From the NCBI GenBank assembly GCA_008921705.1, contig VFFE01007620.1, positions 310,897-374,896 of the forward strand: a stretch of DNA of 64,000 nucleotides. The letters are read 5' to 3'. Under the pieces are notes generated by a model. The model was not told the origin of the DNA and searched no databases. It saw only the letters and a program-made list of their open reading frames with translations. Position numbers and translations under genes: made by a program. This stretch comes from Burhinus oedicnemus. Taxonomy: Eukaryota > Chordata > Aves > Charadriiformes > Burhinidae. Positions 26,101 through 41,100 of the stretch are shown here, piece by piece (position 1 is the stretch's first letter; each line of letters begins with the position of its first letter).

Positions 26101-29100
26101 AGCAGGCAGGCTTAATGGCCCTCCTATCCACAACCGTAAAAACAGATGCTGTGCTATATGTAGGCACTGGTAGTTCAATGCCAACTTTCAGTCATCTCCA
26201 CATCCAAGGAACCCAACTGAGTCTCAACAAAACTCTCACTTCCTGCTATCCACCAGGTTCATGAACATTTCAGGCGGGAACAACAGGATGGCACCGCCAG
26301 ACCTGCACTATTCTGACTTGCTGACACTCAGGTCTAAAAACCTCTGACCATTCACTCACTAGCCTGCTCAGATTCTTCGTGGGTCTCTCCATTTCTTTGC
26401 AGATGATAATCACCTGGGGAGATTTTTCAATAACTATTTTTTTTCTTTTATAGCTCATGCCAAAATACGCCACTTACACACGCAGCAAAGAGCTGCCCAA
26501 GTAAAATCATGCTCCCTGAGCTGAACTTCCCTGCTGCAGGACATGAAAGGCAGAGTAGATATGCAAGGAGAAAAAGGGGAAGTGTATACAGAGGGAGAAA
26601 ATGAGTGAATAAAGATGTAGGATAAGTTGGGAGGATTTGTTTATAACAGAGGTTTGGGAGGAACTGGGATCAGAGGGCTTGGACTGGCAGGAGGCAATCC
26701 AAGGGAGCATGGTTTTTTTTTTCAGTAGCTGATGTGATGAGGGGGGCAGAAGATGTCTGAAAGGAGGAGGAGCATGAATTCATGCTTGAGGCTTTTGAGG
26801 AAGACAGCATCTGGAAGGGAAAATAGGATGCAGTAGGGAAGTCTCACTGCTTTAGCTGAGTCCTTAACCTTTCAGCCTAAAGACTTTCTGGCTTTTTGGG
26901 TTGGGCTGAAGTTGAGCAGGCTCACACAGTTTTAACATGGTGCTCTTTTGGGCAAAATATACAGAGAACAGAGATCCAAATTCTGAAACTCATGCCCAAC
27001 ATAAGGATGCAATGCAGGGACCGTAACAAGAACTAAGCTTCATTCATTAACCTTTTAGAAGGTTAGAAGTCTACTGCAGAAGTGGAAATCGGCTCCTGAG
27101 ATGCAATTGCACAGCACAGCATGCCTGACCAACTGTCGATGGGCTGATTGCCGGTTGGGAGTCAGGAAATTGGCTGTCCTACCCACCACGTATTGCAGGC
27201 AATCCACCAGCCATTCTTGGCTGCTCAGTGAGCTACTTAACAAAGGTGCACTACTGCATCTTGCTTCCCTTCCTCTTTGGGTAGATCAGGAGCCAAAAGC
27301 CAATCTGCCTGATGCAGCTTCAGAGCGGGTGCATAGTCATCCCTTGACCTTCTATCAGTGCACTCTTGGCTACTCCAGTCCCTGGTCTTCTCTCATCTCA
27401 ACTCAGACACAACTCCTCCACTAGCTCTGGCACTCTCCCGGCACTGAGCATTTTGCCTGCCTCACTACAAACCAGGCACAGCTCCCTTGCTATATAGTAT
27501 ACAGCTGTAGGAACAAAGGCATGATGCATTCTGTATCTTGTTCAGGCAGAAACCAACATACTTGCAAGAAGTTGCTTTTCCTCAGCTCTGTTAAAGTAAT
27601 CTTCCCAGACCAGGAACGATTGACTGCGTAGAATATTCTCTGTACAACCTGCAACACATGAACAGTGCTCTTGAAATTAACTCCCAAAATATATCAGTTT
27701 GACAATTTAAAAGCAGTAACTTTATTTTGTTTATTCACTCATCCTAAGGGGACTTCTTTTTGAAAACTGTTTTGTCATCTTTTTTGTATATACTACTACC
27801 CTTAACTCGCAATGCAATCTGAAAGTAACACGACAGTTTCTGAAACAGTATTATCCATTTCCACTGTGCAAATATTTTCACTGCTCTTAATTCACATCTT
27901 TGAGAACGCAGATGCATTATTTACGTCAGGGAATATGTTAAAAGTGCTGATGAATCACTTTGAAACTGAGTTTTTCAGGTTTTAGGCACTGTAGCTTGCA
28001 TGGATCTCAACTGAAATAGTGTTCTGCAGCAGGGGAAAAAAAAAATAAAAAAATCAGAACTTTTGAAGAGGAAACAGGACATGTACATGAAAGCCACAAT
28101 GGATGTCTGATCTATTGTGTCCATAACAATACCTCATCCTCTCGGTGGCTCCACTGAGAGTAAGCAATAGAGATTATCTGCCTGCATTTATCTTAGGTAG
28201 ATGTTAACCTTATTTGTCTCCTTTACTGGTCTGGTAAAAGCCAGCAAAATGCGTGGGGGGGAATGCACAGACTCCTGAGAACCCAAGAGAAAGAGTTCAC
28301 AGTATGAGACTGAGTACGCTCCTAAGTACCTAAAAAAGCAAGGTGAACCCTTCCTAGTCTGCTGCTTGTTAGCGTGTCAAATATCATTACAAAGTGGGGA
28401 AAACACAAACGCATGCTTCAAGCACATGCAAGAATAAACTTAACACGGGAAACAACAAACATCTTCAACACAAGAAATTAGAAATGTAATTAATTTGACC
28501 ATCAGCACTGAAATCTGTGGAATATAAATTCCAAACCTAATACAAATAAACTTTTGATGTCTCTGACATCTGAAATCATGCTGACATATTATCCTAGAAT
28601 TTTGGTAAACCTTAATAATGCATGCTATTCCAACACAAAAATTAACTTTACACAACAATATGGACATTATAGGGATTAATCCAGTCAACAAATTAAACGG
28701 CATGGGTTTGTTTCTTAGCTAGAACTAGCTTCGAGTGGGCAATCACCATTTAAGGGCCATGCTTTGACTCAGTCACACAAGCACTGGTTCTTAGTCCAGA
28801 ACAGATCTGGAACCAAGTACAAGATTGTTGCTAACAGACTGGTGTAGGATACACAGATTAGTGAGACAGTAAATGCTGATGAGCACAACTAATTTTGAGA
28901 GCAACAAGAATGATTTGAGGACTCAAAGTGTATTCTGAAGAGAGAGAACTAATGCATTCAACTTAGCTGAATATGATACCTATTGGTAGCTATCCTGGTC
29001 CTTAAAAGCCTACATGGGGGCATGTGGGATACCCGGCGGACTTTTTTAATCTCTCATGAAATAGATAATTAGAAGCTGAAATCAGCCTAATTCAGACAGA

Positions 29101-32100
29101 TTAGAGTGCACTTCTTTTATACTGCCATTGATTAACCACTGGGACAACTCCCAAAGAAAGGCTGCAGGCTCTTTATCACTCCAGACTTCAAAGACAGATG
29201 TCCTTCTAAAGTTGGGTGTCAATTCCATTAAAAACAAACAAAAAAAATCTGTCCTAACTATAGAATCATAGAATCATTTAGGTTGGAAAAGACCTTTAAG
29301 ATCATCTAGTCCAACCACTGACCCTACTCTACCAGGTCTGCCACTAAACCATGGCTCTAAGCACCACATCTACACAACTTTTAAACACATCTAGGGACGG
29401 TGACTCAACCACCTCCCTGGGCAGCCTGTTCCAATGTTTGATAACTCTTTCAGGGAAAAATTTTTTCCTGATGTCCAGCCTAAACCTCCCCTGGTGCAAC
29501 TTTAACCTGTTTCCTCTTGTCCTATCACTAGTTACTTGGGAGAAGAGATCAGCTCCCATCTCACTACAACCTCCTTTCAGGTAGTTGTAGAGAACAATAA
29601 GGTCTCCCCTCAACCTTCTCTTCTCCAGACTAAACAATCCTAATTCCTCCAGCCGCTCCTCATAAGACATGTTCTCCAGACCCCTCACCAGCTTCGTTGC
29701 CCTTCTCTGGACACGCTCCAGCACCTCAATGTCCCTCCCATACTGTGGCACCCAAAACTGAACACAGTACTCAAGCTGCGGCCTCACCAGCGCTGAGTAC
29801 AGGGGCACAATCACTTCCCTGCTCCTGCTGGCCACACTATTCTTGATACAGGCCAAGATGCCATTGGCCTTCTTGGCTACCTGGGCACACTGCTGGCTCA
29901 TGTTCAGCCGGCTGTCCACCAGGACCCCCAGATCCTTTTCTGCCAGGCAGCTTTCCAGCCACTCCTCCCCAAGCCTGTAGCGCTGCACTGGGTTGTTGTG
30001 ACCCAAGTGCAGGACCCGGCACTTGGCTTTGTTGTACCTCATGCAGTTGGCTTCAGCCCATCAATCCAGTCTGTCCAGATCTCTCTGCAGAGCCTTCCTA
30101 CCCTCAAGCAGATCAACACTCCCACTTAATCTGGTGTCATCTGCAAACTTACTGAGGGTGCACTCAATCCCCTTGTCCAGATCATCAATAAAGATATTAA
30201 ACAAGGCTGGCCCCAAAACTGAGCCCTGAGGAACACCGCTTGAGACCTGCCGCCAGCTGGATTCAATGCCATTCACAACTCTCTGGGCTCAGCCATCCAG
30301 CCAGTTTTTAATCCAGCAAAGAGTACACCTGTCTAAGCCATGGGCTACCAGCTTCTCTAGCAGAATGCTGTGGGAGACTGTGTCAAAGGCCTTACTAAAG
30401 TCCAAGTAGACAACATCCACAGCCTTTCCTTCATCCACCAGGCAGGTCACCCAGTTGTAAAAGGAGATCAAGTTGGTCAAACAGGACCTGCCTTTCATGA
30501 ACCCATGCTGGCTGGGCCTGATCCCCTGGTTGTCCTTCACATACCACGTGAGTGCACTCAGGATGAACCATTCCATGATCTTTCCTTGCACTGAGGTCAG
30601 GCTGACAGGCCTATAGTTGCCTGGATCCTCCTTCTGGCCCTTCTTGTAGATGGGTGTCACACTGGCAAGTCTCCAGTCATCTGGGACCTCCCCCCTTGAC
30701 CAGGACCATTGATAAACGAGGGAAAGTGGCTTGGCAAGCTCCTTCACCAGCTCCTTCAGCACTCTCGGGTGGATCCCACCTGGGCCCATGGACTTGTGGC
30801 TGTCCAGTTGGTGTAGCAGGTCACTAACTGCTTCCTCTGGGATTACGGGATAGCAATCACTGAGCAATGTTCTATGGCCTATGTAATGCAAGATGTCAGA
30901 CTAGGTAATCACAATGATTTTCTCTGGTCTTAAGCACAATGAAAAAGCTGTATGTTTGTTTCTTTTTTAATGCCTCTGGCAGACACTGCTGTTCCGACTA
31001 TTTTTGGACTTTGTTTGGCCTTTGCTTCCAGATTGCACAACAGCTCAGAGACTGAAGTGGGTCTCACCTCATACATAACCCATTATCACACCTGTCAACT
31101 CTGTAGCACTTCTTAAAGATACAGGGTTTTCACACCATTCCAAGGACTCAAAAGTAACAATCCCGAGAATCAGGAAGAGGACCCCTAACCAGCAATCATC
31201 TTCTTTTCCTCTGCCTGCAGGATAATAAAAGACAACAAAATATCCCCCTGTTTGTGACATGTAAGAAACTGTTCCTCTGTCAGACCATATTGATAAAGAT
31301 GTTTCACCTGGTCTCTCCTCACCTAGCTGTAAAAATACAGCATTCAGAGGTAAAATGGGATCTCTTTTACTATGTCTAGTCACTCAGTACAGGCTTTATT
31401 ATTCAAATAATGGTCCAGTTTCAATGGATAGTACATAGTGTATATATCAGTATAAAATGTCAATACTTCTCTTTCTTTTCCAGGTTGTGAAAACCAAGCT
31501 GTCAAGAAAAGCATGTGGGAAACATCCTAGAACATAATTACACAGCCTGAGATGATTTGCAGCATTCAAGCCACATTTGTCACTTATGCCTTACTGAAAC
31601 CCATAACTGGCTTTGTTTTTCCCAGCATGGAAGATTACTTATTCTGAATTCAGTACATAAGCCTTCGGAAGGGGGAGCCCCTTCCTATTTGCCCATTATC
31701 CTCATGTAATCCACCTCCAGGACCCAAACCATTGATGGGTCAAGTTCTAGACCTTTCCCCAGTCTTCCCATGGAAGAACAAAACCAATACCATTTCTGGA
31801 AAAACCCACAAAACTTTATTAAACCCTGTAGGCCATCTTCCCCTTACACATTCACATTGGTAATACAGCATATGCTGAAGCATTTTTCAACAAGCAATAT
31901 GTTTTGCCAAGTTGTTTTTAGTTCACTCAGCTTTGCAACAACAGCATCAGAGCTAACTCTGAGCCTTGTTTGAACATTCTGGGAGAAGCCACATTTTAAA
32001 GCTTTTACAATAAATGCCACGTGATACTCTGCATCGTCTTCACCAGCTTCATGAGTCAGTCTCTGTCAAAAGAAACACAAGTAGTTTAGTATACTGGCAA

Positions 32101-35100
32101 TACAACAGCTCACAGATACTAATACAGATTAAATTACAGCCTACTGTATCCAAAAGGCACCTCTAAAAGGTGAAGAGGTAGGCAAACACCACCCCACCCC
32201 CCCCGAAACGTGCATATGCATCTTACCCATACTAGACTGTTAGCTTACTCTCCAGGTGATTTCAATCAAGTGATGCTGTATCCAGCAACAAACACAAAGC
32301 CAGTGTCTCCTTACAGCCTCATCTGTAACACAAAAATAAAATTTAATTCTTGCACTGGCAGCAAATACAGCATTCTGTCACTATAAGTAGGTATAAGGCA
32401 CTCTACCTTGAAGGGATCAAAAGGATCCAAGTAGTCTCAAAATCCAAGGACAAAGCTGTTTCCTTCATTACCTCCTGGTGGAAATACTGAATTTTGTAAT
32501 ATTAAGGAGAGAAGTGCCAAACTGTCTTTGAAAGGAGATGTGAGAAATAAGAACTCCTGGTACCAAAGAGGAGAGCCACTGCTGCAGCGGGTCAAGTACT
32601 GCCACTCCGGATGGGAACAACCTGACCCAACGGACTGTCTGTCTCCTGAGGTCTTGAGTCTGCTCCAACTCAGTGATCTGGCCAAGGCCAAACACACTGA
32701 GCTCAGGAGGAATCTGTCTGTCGGCACAGACACGCAGAACAGCTTTGTCTTGCCAGAGTGATGAGCAGTCTGTGAAGGACATCACAGCTTTGTAAGATTT
32801 GCTGCTACACACCAATCGCCTCAACCACAAGCACGACTGTTTCATGGCTGCCTGGGAGCATACCTAGAAAGGCACCTCTGTCAAGAGTATTGTAAGTAAG
32901 GGTGCCTAAAGGTTTACGATGAAGTAGGAAAACATGATGGAGATGCAAGCAGAACCAAGAAGCACGGAGGAGCTTCATGTACTCATGAAGGGTCTGGTTT
33001 TGTGAGTGCTTTATGGTGGTCACACAGGCTCATGGAAGTTGTGGAAAAAGGAGAGAGGAAGGAAAAGGTGTTGCCCTTCTTAGTAGCAGCCTGCACTTCA
33101 GTTATCTTGAAGTGGAACCTCAGCCTCACACAGCTGGTCTCTCAGACGAGAACATGCATTGCACCCAAATGAAGTCCAGAAAATGCAGCAATTGCTGCTT
33201 CAGGACACCAAGGATGATTATTTGGGGGATTACTCTACAAAGACATTTGTTTCTTGCCTTTACTCCCTCCTTTAGACCCTGAAAAATACAGGAACAGCAT
33301 GTGACTTGAGAAGAGGAACCTGGAAAGGCAGATGTACAGAACTGCCTTTGTCACCATCCAACAGCCAGCATCAGGACAACCACACATTGTATCTTGACTT
33401 GCTCAGTGGCAAAGAACAACTTGTTGATATTGCAGTCAGAAACCGATGCTAGTGTGACCTTAAATCTTTCAGCTCTTACCCCTCCATGTACTTTAAACAC
33501 CAAATACCAGGGTGCCACAGGCACCTTCCACACTCACCCATTCATGTGCCTCCATAATTCCCTGGCCATTGTTATACCTACTCTGGCCAGTTACTATGCT
33601 TAACGTATCTGTTGTCCTGCTCCATGGGGACTAAATATGTCGATAATACACTGATGTTCACTGTCATGTTCAAGTGCATCTAAACATTTAAAACTGATTC
33701 ATGTTATACATTTTCATAAAACATTAGTGTGACAGTTCAGGGTTTACTCAGAGCAACAGTGTCTTTCTGCCATCTGCTCCTTATAGGAAAGGAACAAGCC
33801 TGTGTCTGTCAGTAATCTCCCGGCTGCCAGTACGTGGTGCAGCTGGCCCCCATGCAGACCCTAGCAAGCAAACAGGAGAAAGTTTAAGCCCTTGAGCCCT
33901 GTTGGGATACAGCTCCCATCAGGTCTGTCATTACTTGACTTTGTTACTGCTGCAGACATAAAACATCCTAACATTTATGCCTTTTATCCAGATTCACACC
34001 CAATATGAGATGAGCTAAAGGCTTAAAAAAGTACTAACTTATTCAGGTAAAGCACCAGTCTAACTGCTGACTGCAAAGTTGGAACAAAGCTACAGAACAA
34101 AACCCAACAACAAACAGAAGTCACAAAAGGTCAGCAACTGAGAAAGACTAGACAGGCTTTCTGGCAAGAGCGAGAGGCAAGAGAGTTGAATGGGAGACCC
34201 CCGAGTGCAATGGATGCTTTGTACCATGGAACAATCACAGATTCTCCATGCCTAAGTGACAGAAATCTTCAAACATACGGCTTTCCATGTCTCAGAAGCC
34301 CAGCAGAATTAGGGGTAACTTAGCAGCTCTCAAAGACCAAAGAAGGACCTCTCATTTTCCTTCATCAGGATTAAAGGCCAAAAAATTTGTTTTTATATAT
34401 TTGCTTAAGAAAGAATCATTATTAACCTTTTGAATAACCTCTTGTACATACAGGTAGATTCATTTTTCCTTTGGAAGTAGTTCTTAAAATAACTCATTGC
34501 CAGTAATATTAAAAACACCTTTTTTTTAAAAAAAAAAAAAAAAAAACCTGAAGGATTTGCTGATGGGAATAGCGACAAATCATAACGGGAGGGTTGCTAC
34601 AGCAGTCTCACAGGAGATCAAAGGAACCAGCCTACCGTCGTAATATACCGGGAATGGAACTCCGGAGCATCCTTCAGGAACGTCAGGCCAGGATGCGTTT
34701 CCACCACATCCTGCAAGACAAGACCACAGAAAATTAAATAGAATTTATTCTCCTTTTAATGTTTAGAAGTTACTTGGTTTACAAACCAATACTTTTGCTT
34801 ATTTTTGAAACTGTATTTGCAGCATTAACAATAAAACTGAAATGACATCTTTTTATCTATAAAGTAAGCCTTCTAGAATTATAAGTAGAATACATTTTCT
34901 GGGCAATACGCACCTGTTGGGCCACTTTGATTTACTTAAAGACAGAAAAACAAAGGAAGAGAGTTAGTGAGTAGATGAAAACTCATTTTCATTGAATGAG
35001 ACAAAAAATTAGTTAGCTGACCATGCAACTATCTCCTCTTCAAGAACCTTTTTTCCTCCATTCATTGAAGATACTAACATTTATTAGAGCTAGGTGTCAG

Positions 35101-38100
35101 AAATAAACATTCCTTGAAAGGTTGAGAAAGTTGCCTTTTATGTCCTCCACAACAATGAAAGCTCTTGTGAGCTTCAGAATGTACATAGATATGATCAGTG
35201 TTTTTCCAAAATTTACTTGAACTACCTTGAATGAATCAGTGCAGACCCTGTATGAATCAATGGTTGTGTAATTTCTACAAGTCTGACTCCTCTACCCTTA
35301 AAAAAAAAAAACAACCAAAGAAGTGTTTAAAGTTTTGCTTTGCCTATACCACAGTATAGCAAAGGGATAGAGCAGACACAGTGCCCTTAGAGGTGTGATA
35401 TGACCAGATTTTGGCCAGTCTAACTTGATGTCTAACATGATGGTGTAATATTGCTAGTCTCTGGTTGACTGACAAACAAGACTGTACATGCCTTTGATCG
35501 CACCAGTAGCTAAAAAGCAGAGTTGCTATCAATCAGGAAAGGCAGCATGCCCAGTGGAGAAAAGATGAAAAGGAACACGAGAAAATTTATCCATCACAAT
35601 CCCAGTTTTGTTTGAGACTCAAACATCCAGTGCAGACACAAAGGTCTTTCCCCAACAAAGCATCTCAGAGGTTTTGTCTAGAGGGCAACACACTGAGAAA
35701 TCTAGAGCTATGTGGAAAAGCTTACAAAAACCATCAACAGATGATCAGAGGAGCAGATGGACCTGATTTGTAGAGAAACTATAAAGAAACCCTAACCCTA
35801 TCTAGAGCCTGCCAAAATGGCCACAAATAATTAAAGAATGTGATAATTTGCTTTGTTAAAAATATCACATGTGAATAAAAGGAAAAGAAAGCAACGAAAT
35901 CAGGATGCACAGATCTAGCCTGAGTATCAGGAAAAAAAAAAATAAATCAGCAGTGAGACTTGTGCACTAGCGGGTTTAGAGGCATGTACAGAACAATTGC
36001 AACTGCAAAATTTTTTGCAAAGACTTCCATGTGATCTGGTAGTCTTGCTAGATAAATTCAGTTACAGTTGTCTTGTCAAGCAACTTTTACAACTTTTCTA
36101 ATAAGCTTTTATGTGCGCATGAGTATCAACAGCACCATGCATTTTTCCCAATAACGAACTAGAGAAATAGGGCAAATTTCAGCCTGGGTACCAGGCACTG
36201 ATAAATACGAATCCTAACAAGGGGCAAGAGACTAAATAAAGCTTTGACAATCCTCAGCGACTTTAGCAAGATAGGTAGCTGGCTGGCACTTATGCAAAAT
36301 AGTCCACTTAAAACACTTATTTCAATTTCACTCTAAAATAAACCCCACCCAGGTGCTCTTCAAACCAAAGGTCTGCATGTCCTTGGTAAACATTTAAAGA
36401 TATGAAAATAAAGATGTTCCAAAATAAACATAGCTCTCTCCCCATCCACTCACTGCTGAGCTGTTGCAGATACCTGAAGCAGCGGGATGAAGTCCTCCTG
36501 TTCTAGGTAGTCACAGCTAGGCTTTGCTAAAAGGTACGTGAATCTGGATGCATCATCATGGCAGTTACGTAGGATTCTACAAGAGAGAAGAGTTACTCCA
36601 AGCACTTCATACCTCACAGGACAATCATGAACTACAGATGGATTGTGAAGTGCCTTATCACATGTTACGCAGTACATCTACACTGCGAATTATGCAAAGC
36701 TGACCTCAGACTACCAGCACCCATTTTCCTTAATATCTTTCAGCAGCACCAAGGTACTCCCACTCAGTGGAGCTTTTTTCATGTTAACGCTGCTGTGGTA
36801 AACAAGTTTTCTTACTGAAGACTGTTCTTACTTTGATTCCACAGCATCATTAAGTAACCTGACTTTTCAAAATGCTGCATGCTCACTGGTCTCATTTGAA
36901 GTCAACAGGATCAACCTAATCGGATGCCGGAACAAACATGCTCTCCAATTTAATCCTTTACTGTATTTCAATATTTGAGGATATTGCCAAACTACAGTGA
37001 TTAAGTTTTCAACTAGAAAAATCACTCTTCAGAAAGGGAAAAGAGCATTCCTGTTAATTATGGCACACCTGGCTGCTGTGCACTGAAGTCATGGAGAACA
37101 GCCTAATGAAAGAATTAGTAGGACTGACTGAGTATTTAGAGAAGCATGTAATCTCATTCCTTAGGTTGACAGTTTGCATCTGACACTGATTCTTGTCTCT
37201 GGTTTCTTCTAATACAAAATACTACGCTGGTAAAAGGTATCACAATTACTTAATTCACTCCACACAGAAATACTGCTGAAAACCGAAACTCCCATGACAT
37301 TTACCAAATCACTACGGAATACCTGTAACAGAAGAGAACATTCAGATATATCAAACACTAAGTTGTTCATATAATATAAGGGAAACAATAAATTGCTCAG
37401 AAAATTACCCTGTATCCTTTAATAACTGAGAAAATACAAATGCACTGTTAATTATTTACCCCCCTCCTGTCCTGAAAGTGTATGAACTTATATTGAAACA
37501 TAGTACTGAAACTCCTGTAGTTTTCCTGCAGAGATCACACTGTCACTAGCTTGCTGCTAATTCTGGCCTCATCACTCTTTACCAAAAGCAAACTTTACAA
37601 AAAAAGGTTTTTTTAAAATAAGTTTTCCAGGAAAAACAAAAAGAAACAAACTAACAAAAAAAAAAGAGAAAAGATTTAGCAATCCTGTTAGCTACACATT
37701 CATATCATGCTGTCAATTAACGGATACATATATAGCTGCAGAAGAAGTGCTAATATTTTAGCTTAAAAAAAAAAAAATCAGGCACAAAGATGAATCCCAA
37801 AGCCATGTTTTAGCAACAAACTAAAAGATCTGATTTTCACAAGTATGCCATACCCAGCAATTCCTACTGACTTCAAATGAGATCAGTGAGCATGTAGCAT
37901 TTTGAAAAGTCAGGTCAGCTACTAAGATGCTTAAAAACAGGCTTCAGCAATTAAAGATAACTGTTTGAAAATTATAGCTGTGTTCAGATAGCTGTAGTCT
38001 AACTCTACCAGGAACACTACATTTATTTCTAATCACATTTCCAGAATAAACTTTGCTATGGTCAGGGGGGAAGAGGAGAGAAACAAAAGAAAAAAAATTT

Positions 38101-41100
38101 CTAGAAGAGCAATTAAAGTGAGAAAAACATACAAAACTTGGCTTGGAAATGGTGTGGTTGAAAGAATACAGAAGACATGCATAACCACAGTCTGCAAATA
38201 TCTGAAGGATGTGAGAGTCAGAGGAGTGAAAAATATGTGGTATCATACATGACGGATTAATTAGGACTAATTGGAGGAACCTAAGGAAGGAAAAAATGTT
38301 GTCTGTGTCAAGAAAGACTTACTGACGCAGTTACCCCCTAACATTTTTGCGATTTTGCCAGGGTAACTAGAAGCTGTTTTGACAGTATTATCACAGGAAA
38401 TACTTTGGGAACTCGGGGTTAAAGGCTACTTTAAGAATCTAAGAGCAACCATTAAGTCCAAAGTTAGAACTCTCTCTGGATATGAGATGGAGACGTTGCT
38501 CAGGTGTTTCATGAAGTAGACTAAAACCTGAATCACCCTGGAGGGAAAAAGATCAGGCAAGAGAGCAAGTCTCTTCTATCTCACACCTCCGACTCCAAGC
38601 ACAGTATCTCTAGAGCTCTCAATTTCCAAAAGAAGCCTTGACAATGCTATGTGGAAGTGACTGTCAAACCCCACAGATTTATTATACAGCATGCTTGAGG
38701 AAGGTAATAACTATTAAAGCTCCCAGAGTATCCCTTTGTATGATGCTGCTTTATTTTACATTCCTTCTTCCTGTCCTGTAACATTACCACATGCCTCCTC
38801 TCCCCATTCCCAAAAGGCACTCACTTAGCACACTAACTAGTTCATGAAAGGCTGACATATTTCTAGGGAGCATGTTAATATATTTTGTATGCCAACCAGA
38901 CCAAAATGCCTCATCATCTATACAACTTCGTCAAAGTTTGTTGATGCAGCATGGACACAAGTGTTCACAGAGTTTTCAGGAAGAAAACTTAAGCTGATGG
39001 AGATTTTTAAACCATTTATTTTCTTCTAAATAAGGGACAATGATTTGAGAAGTCTGGTGGAATGAGAAAAATAAAAAAAAAAAGAGGCTGTTCTCTTTTT
39101 TCCAGAAAGAGGATTTTGCATTTGCTATACTCACTTTCTCCACATAGATAGAAATGAGTGTACAGATATACGTCCTGTCCTTTCTCCTCCTGCTGCACTG
39201 AACATAGGTGCTTTCCAGTAGAGTGGGCAGCCACATATCTGTAACGAAACATTGGAACAAAGAGGAATACAAAAGGAGTCACAAGAGCAGCCTGCTTGTT
39301 TACACACTAAATTCACCATTGAGACTTTTACATAAGGGAAATAAAGCGGTAATGGCACACAGATCAGTCAAAAAAAGCTATTTACTGTACGCCAAGGTTC
39401 AGAATCCACCAATAACTTTCTACTTTGTCATATGCCTTTTTAAATAGCTGAGAAATACGTCCTGTCAAGATAGGAAAAGGATCAGAGACTATCAAGCTCT
39501 TCAGCTCTGTCTTTGACTGAGCTTTTTAGCAAGATTCCCTGAAATGTGGAGAGAGACAGGCACCTCCTTCCAGAATACCTCTCAAACCAGCTACCTCACT
39601 GATCTACCTTAGAAAAGGATAACCCATTCTCTACGTGAGCTGATTTTGCACTGACAGCAAGGGAACTTCAATTCTAATTATAGACAACTACTGATTAAAT
39701 GCCTGAAGGTGAAATGATTCCCATCCTGTAGTTTTCAGCTCAGTGCCTTCCACCAAGAACAGCCCATTTTCCCCAGCATTGCTAGATCACAGCAAGATAG
39801 CAAAAAATGAAAGCATAAACGGAGAGGATGATTCCAGCAAAAGGACTCACTGAACACAACTTTTTAACTAGCCTCTGCAGAGGCTGCTAGTTTTCAGAAT
39901 GGTAATCCATGAAAGCTCAAGCATTCTGTACTTTCTAATGCTGCAGAAAAGCAGGCTTGAAAACATTCAGCTGCTGACACTTTCAAGAAACCTCCTCTTT
40001 ACCACAAAGATCTTTCCAGCCACCCTCATGACTCCAGCCAAGGTATCAGAACATCTGCAAAACACGGGCCTGGGAGGGAATGCAGCTGATTCAGGCCAGG
40101 CGCAGGTAAGAAGGATATCACACCAAATGGAAGGAGGAATATTTTGAAGTAGTTGAGGCACCACTTCTGCTTTCCCCACAAAGCCTCTTTCACCTCTTCT
40201 ATTAAGCAAGACTATCCTGCAAGTCCATTCTCAACTTTTTGTCTGGGCCTGCATGTTTCTTTGGGAACCTCAATCAGCATAGGAACTGCTTTCAGATTTA
40301 GCGATCCCTGTCAGGTGACTGTACTTCTACAGACATTTAGCTACTCTGAGGAAACAATATTTACTTCCTGCTGTTTTCTTTGCGTAGCTGGTTCTCTCAC
40401 ACTTATTTCAGAGCCCCAAAACTGGTACCGTTATCAGTAATTCCATGGAATAGAAGCAAGCCTTACAACAGTTAAATGGCACGGAGCACATCCATGTAGA
40501 CAGATGCAGAGACCAGACAGAAAGACAGAGGTCTCTTTGGCACCACTGTCCTGCTTTTCCCAGTTTGAACACAACAGGCCACACACAGTCTTGTAATAAA
40601 ATCAGTTTCAAACCTTTTTTTGTTCAAGCAAGGAAGTCTTTATGTTTTCTGAGATGGTTTACAAATAATGCCACTCAATTTCTCTAAAACAAGCAAAAAA
40701 ACAACCTAGTCTCTTTCAGAAAAAATCTTCCTTCTTGGAAAACAAGTGCTCCTCTTGGACAGAACATCATTGCTCAATCTACAGTGCCGAAGATGCATTC
40801 AGGGCAAACTGAACATATGAGATGTGTCTGACAACTGCTAGTTTTAGATCAGCATTACTAAAAACCATGGTTGCAGGAGGAAAATAGAACCACCCATCCG
40901 TATCGTGCTCCCGCGAAAGTGCTGTGTTTTGTTCCCTGAAGCCAGGAACTCATTAGCAGACTGTAACAACTCCCAAGTCTGCTGACACCTGCATTATGGA
41001 TATTGAATGTATGCATCTCAGTGGCTGAGGGCTGACTAAGCATCTCTCTCTTGTATGTCCAAGGAGGCATAGGTTGGAAACTGCTTTCTCAAGCAACAGT

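Larger units (their letters stand above)
27649..34635 (-). other. PPP2R3A: PPP2R3A intron 5, with CR1 insertions
   Basis: The largest intron between shared exons, 7.0 kb. It contains a CR1 of about 1.6 kb (29262-30865) next to a remnant of an older CR1 in opposite orientation (30866-30940), and a T8/A20 low-complexity run near 34520-34548. The remaining sequence shows nothing recognised. Confidence 0.85.

Noticed and set aside
31069..31383. 104-codon minus-strand frame considered as an extra PPP2R3A exon
   Set aside because: The shared exons already join in phase without it, and no homologous segment exists in the family between exons 5 and 6.
35786..35800. Two CCCTAA units resembling telomere repeat
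   Set aside because: Only two units, which is expected by chance in a window of this size.
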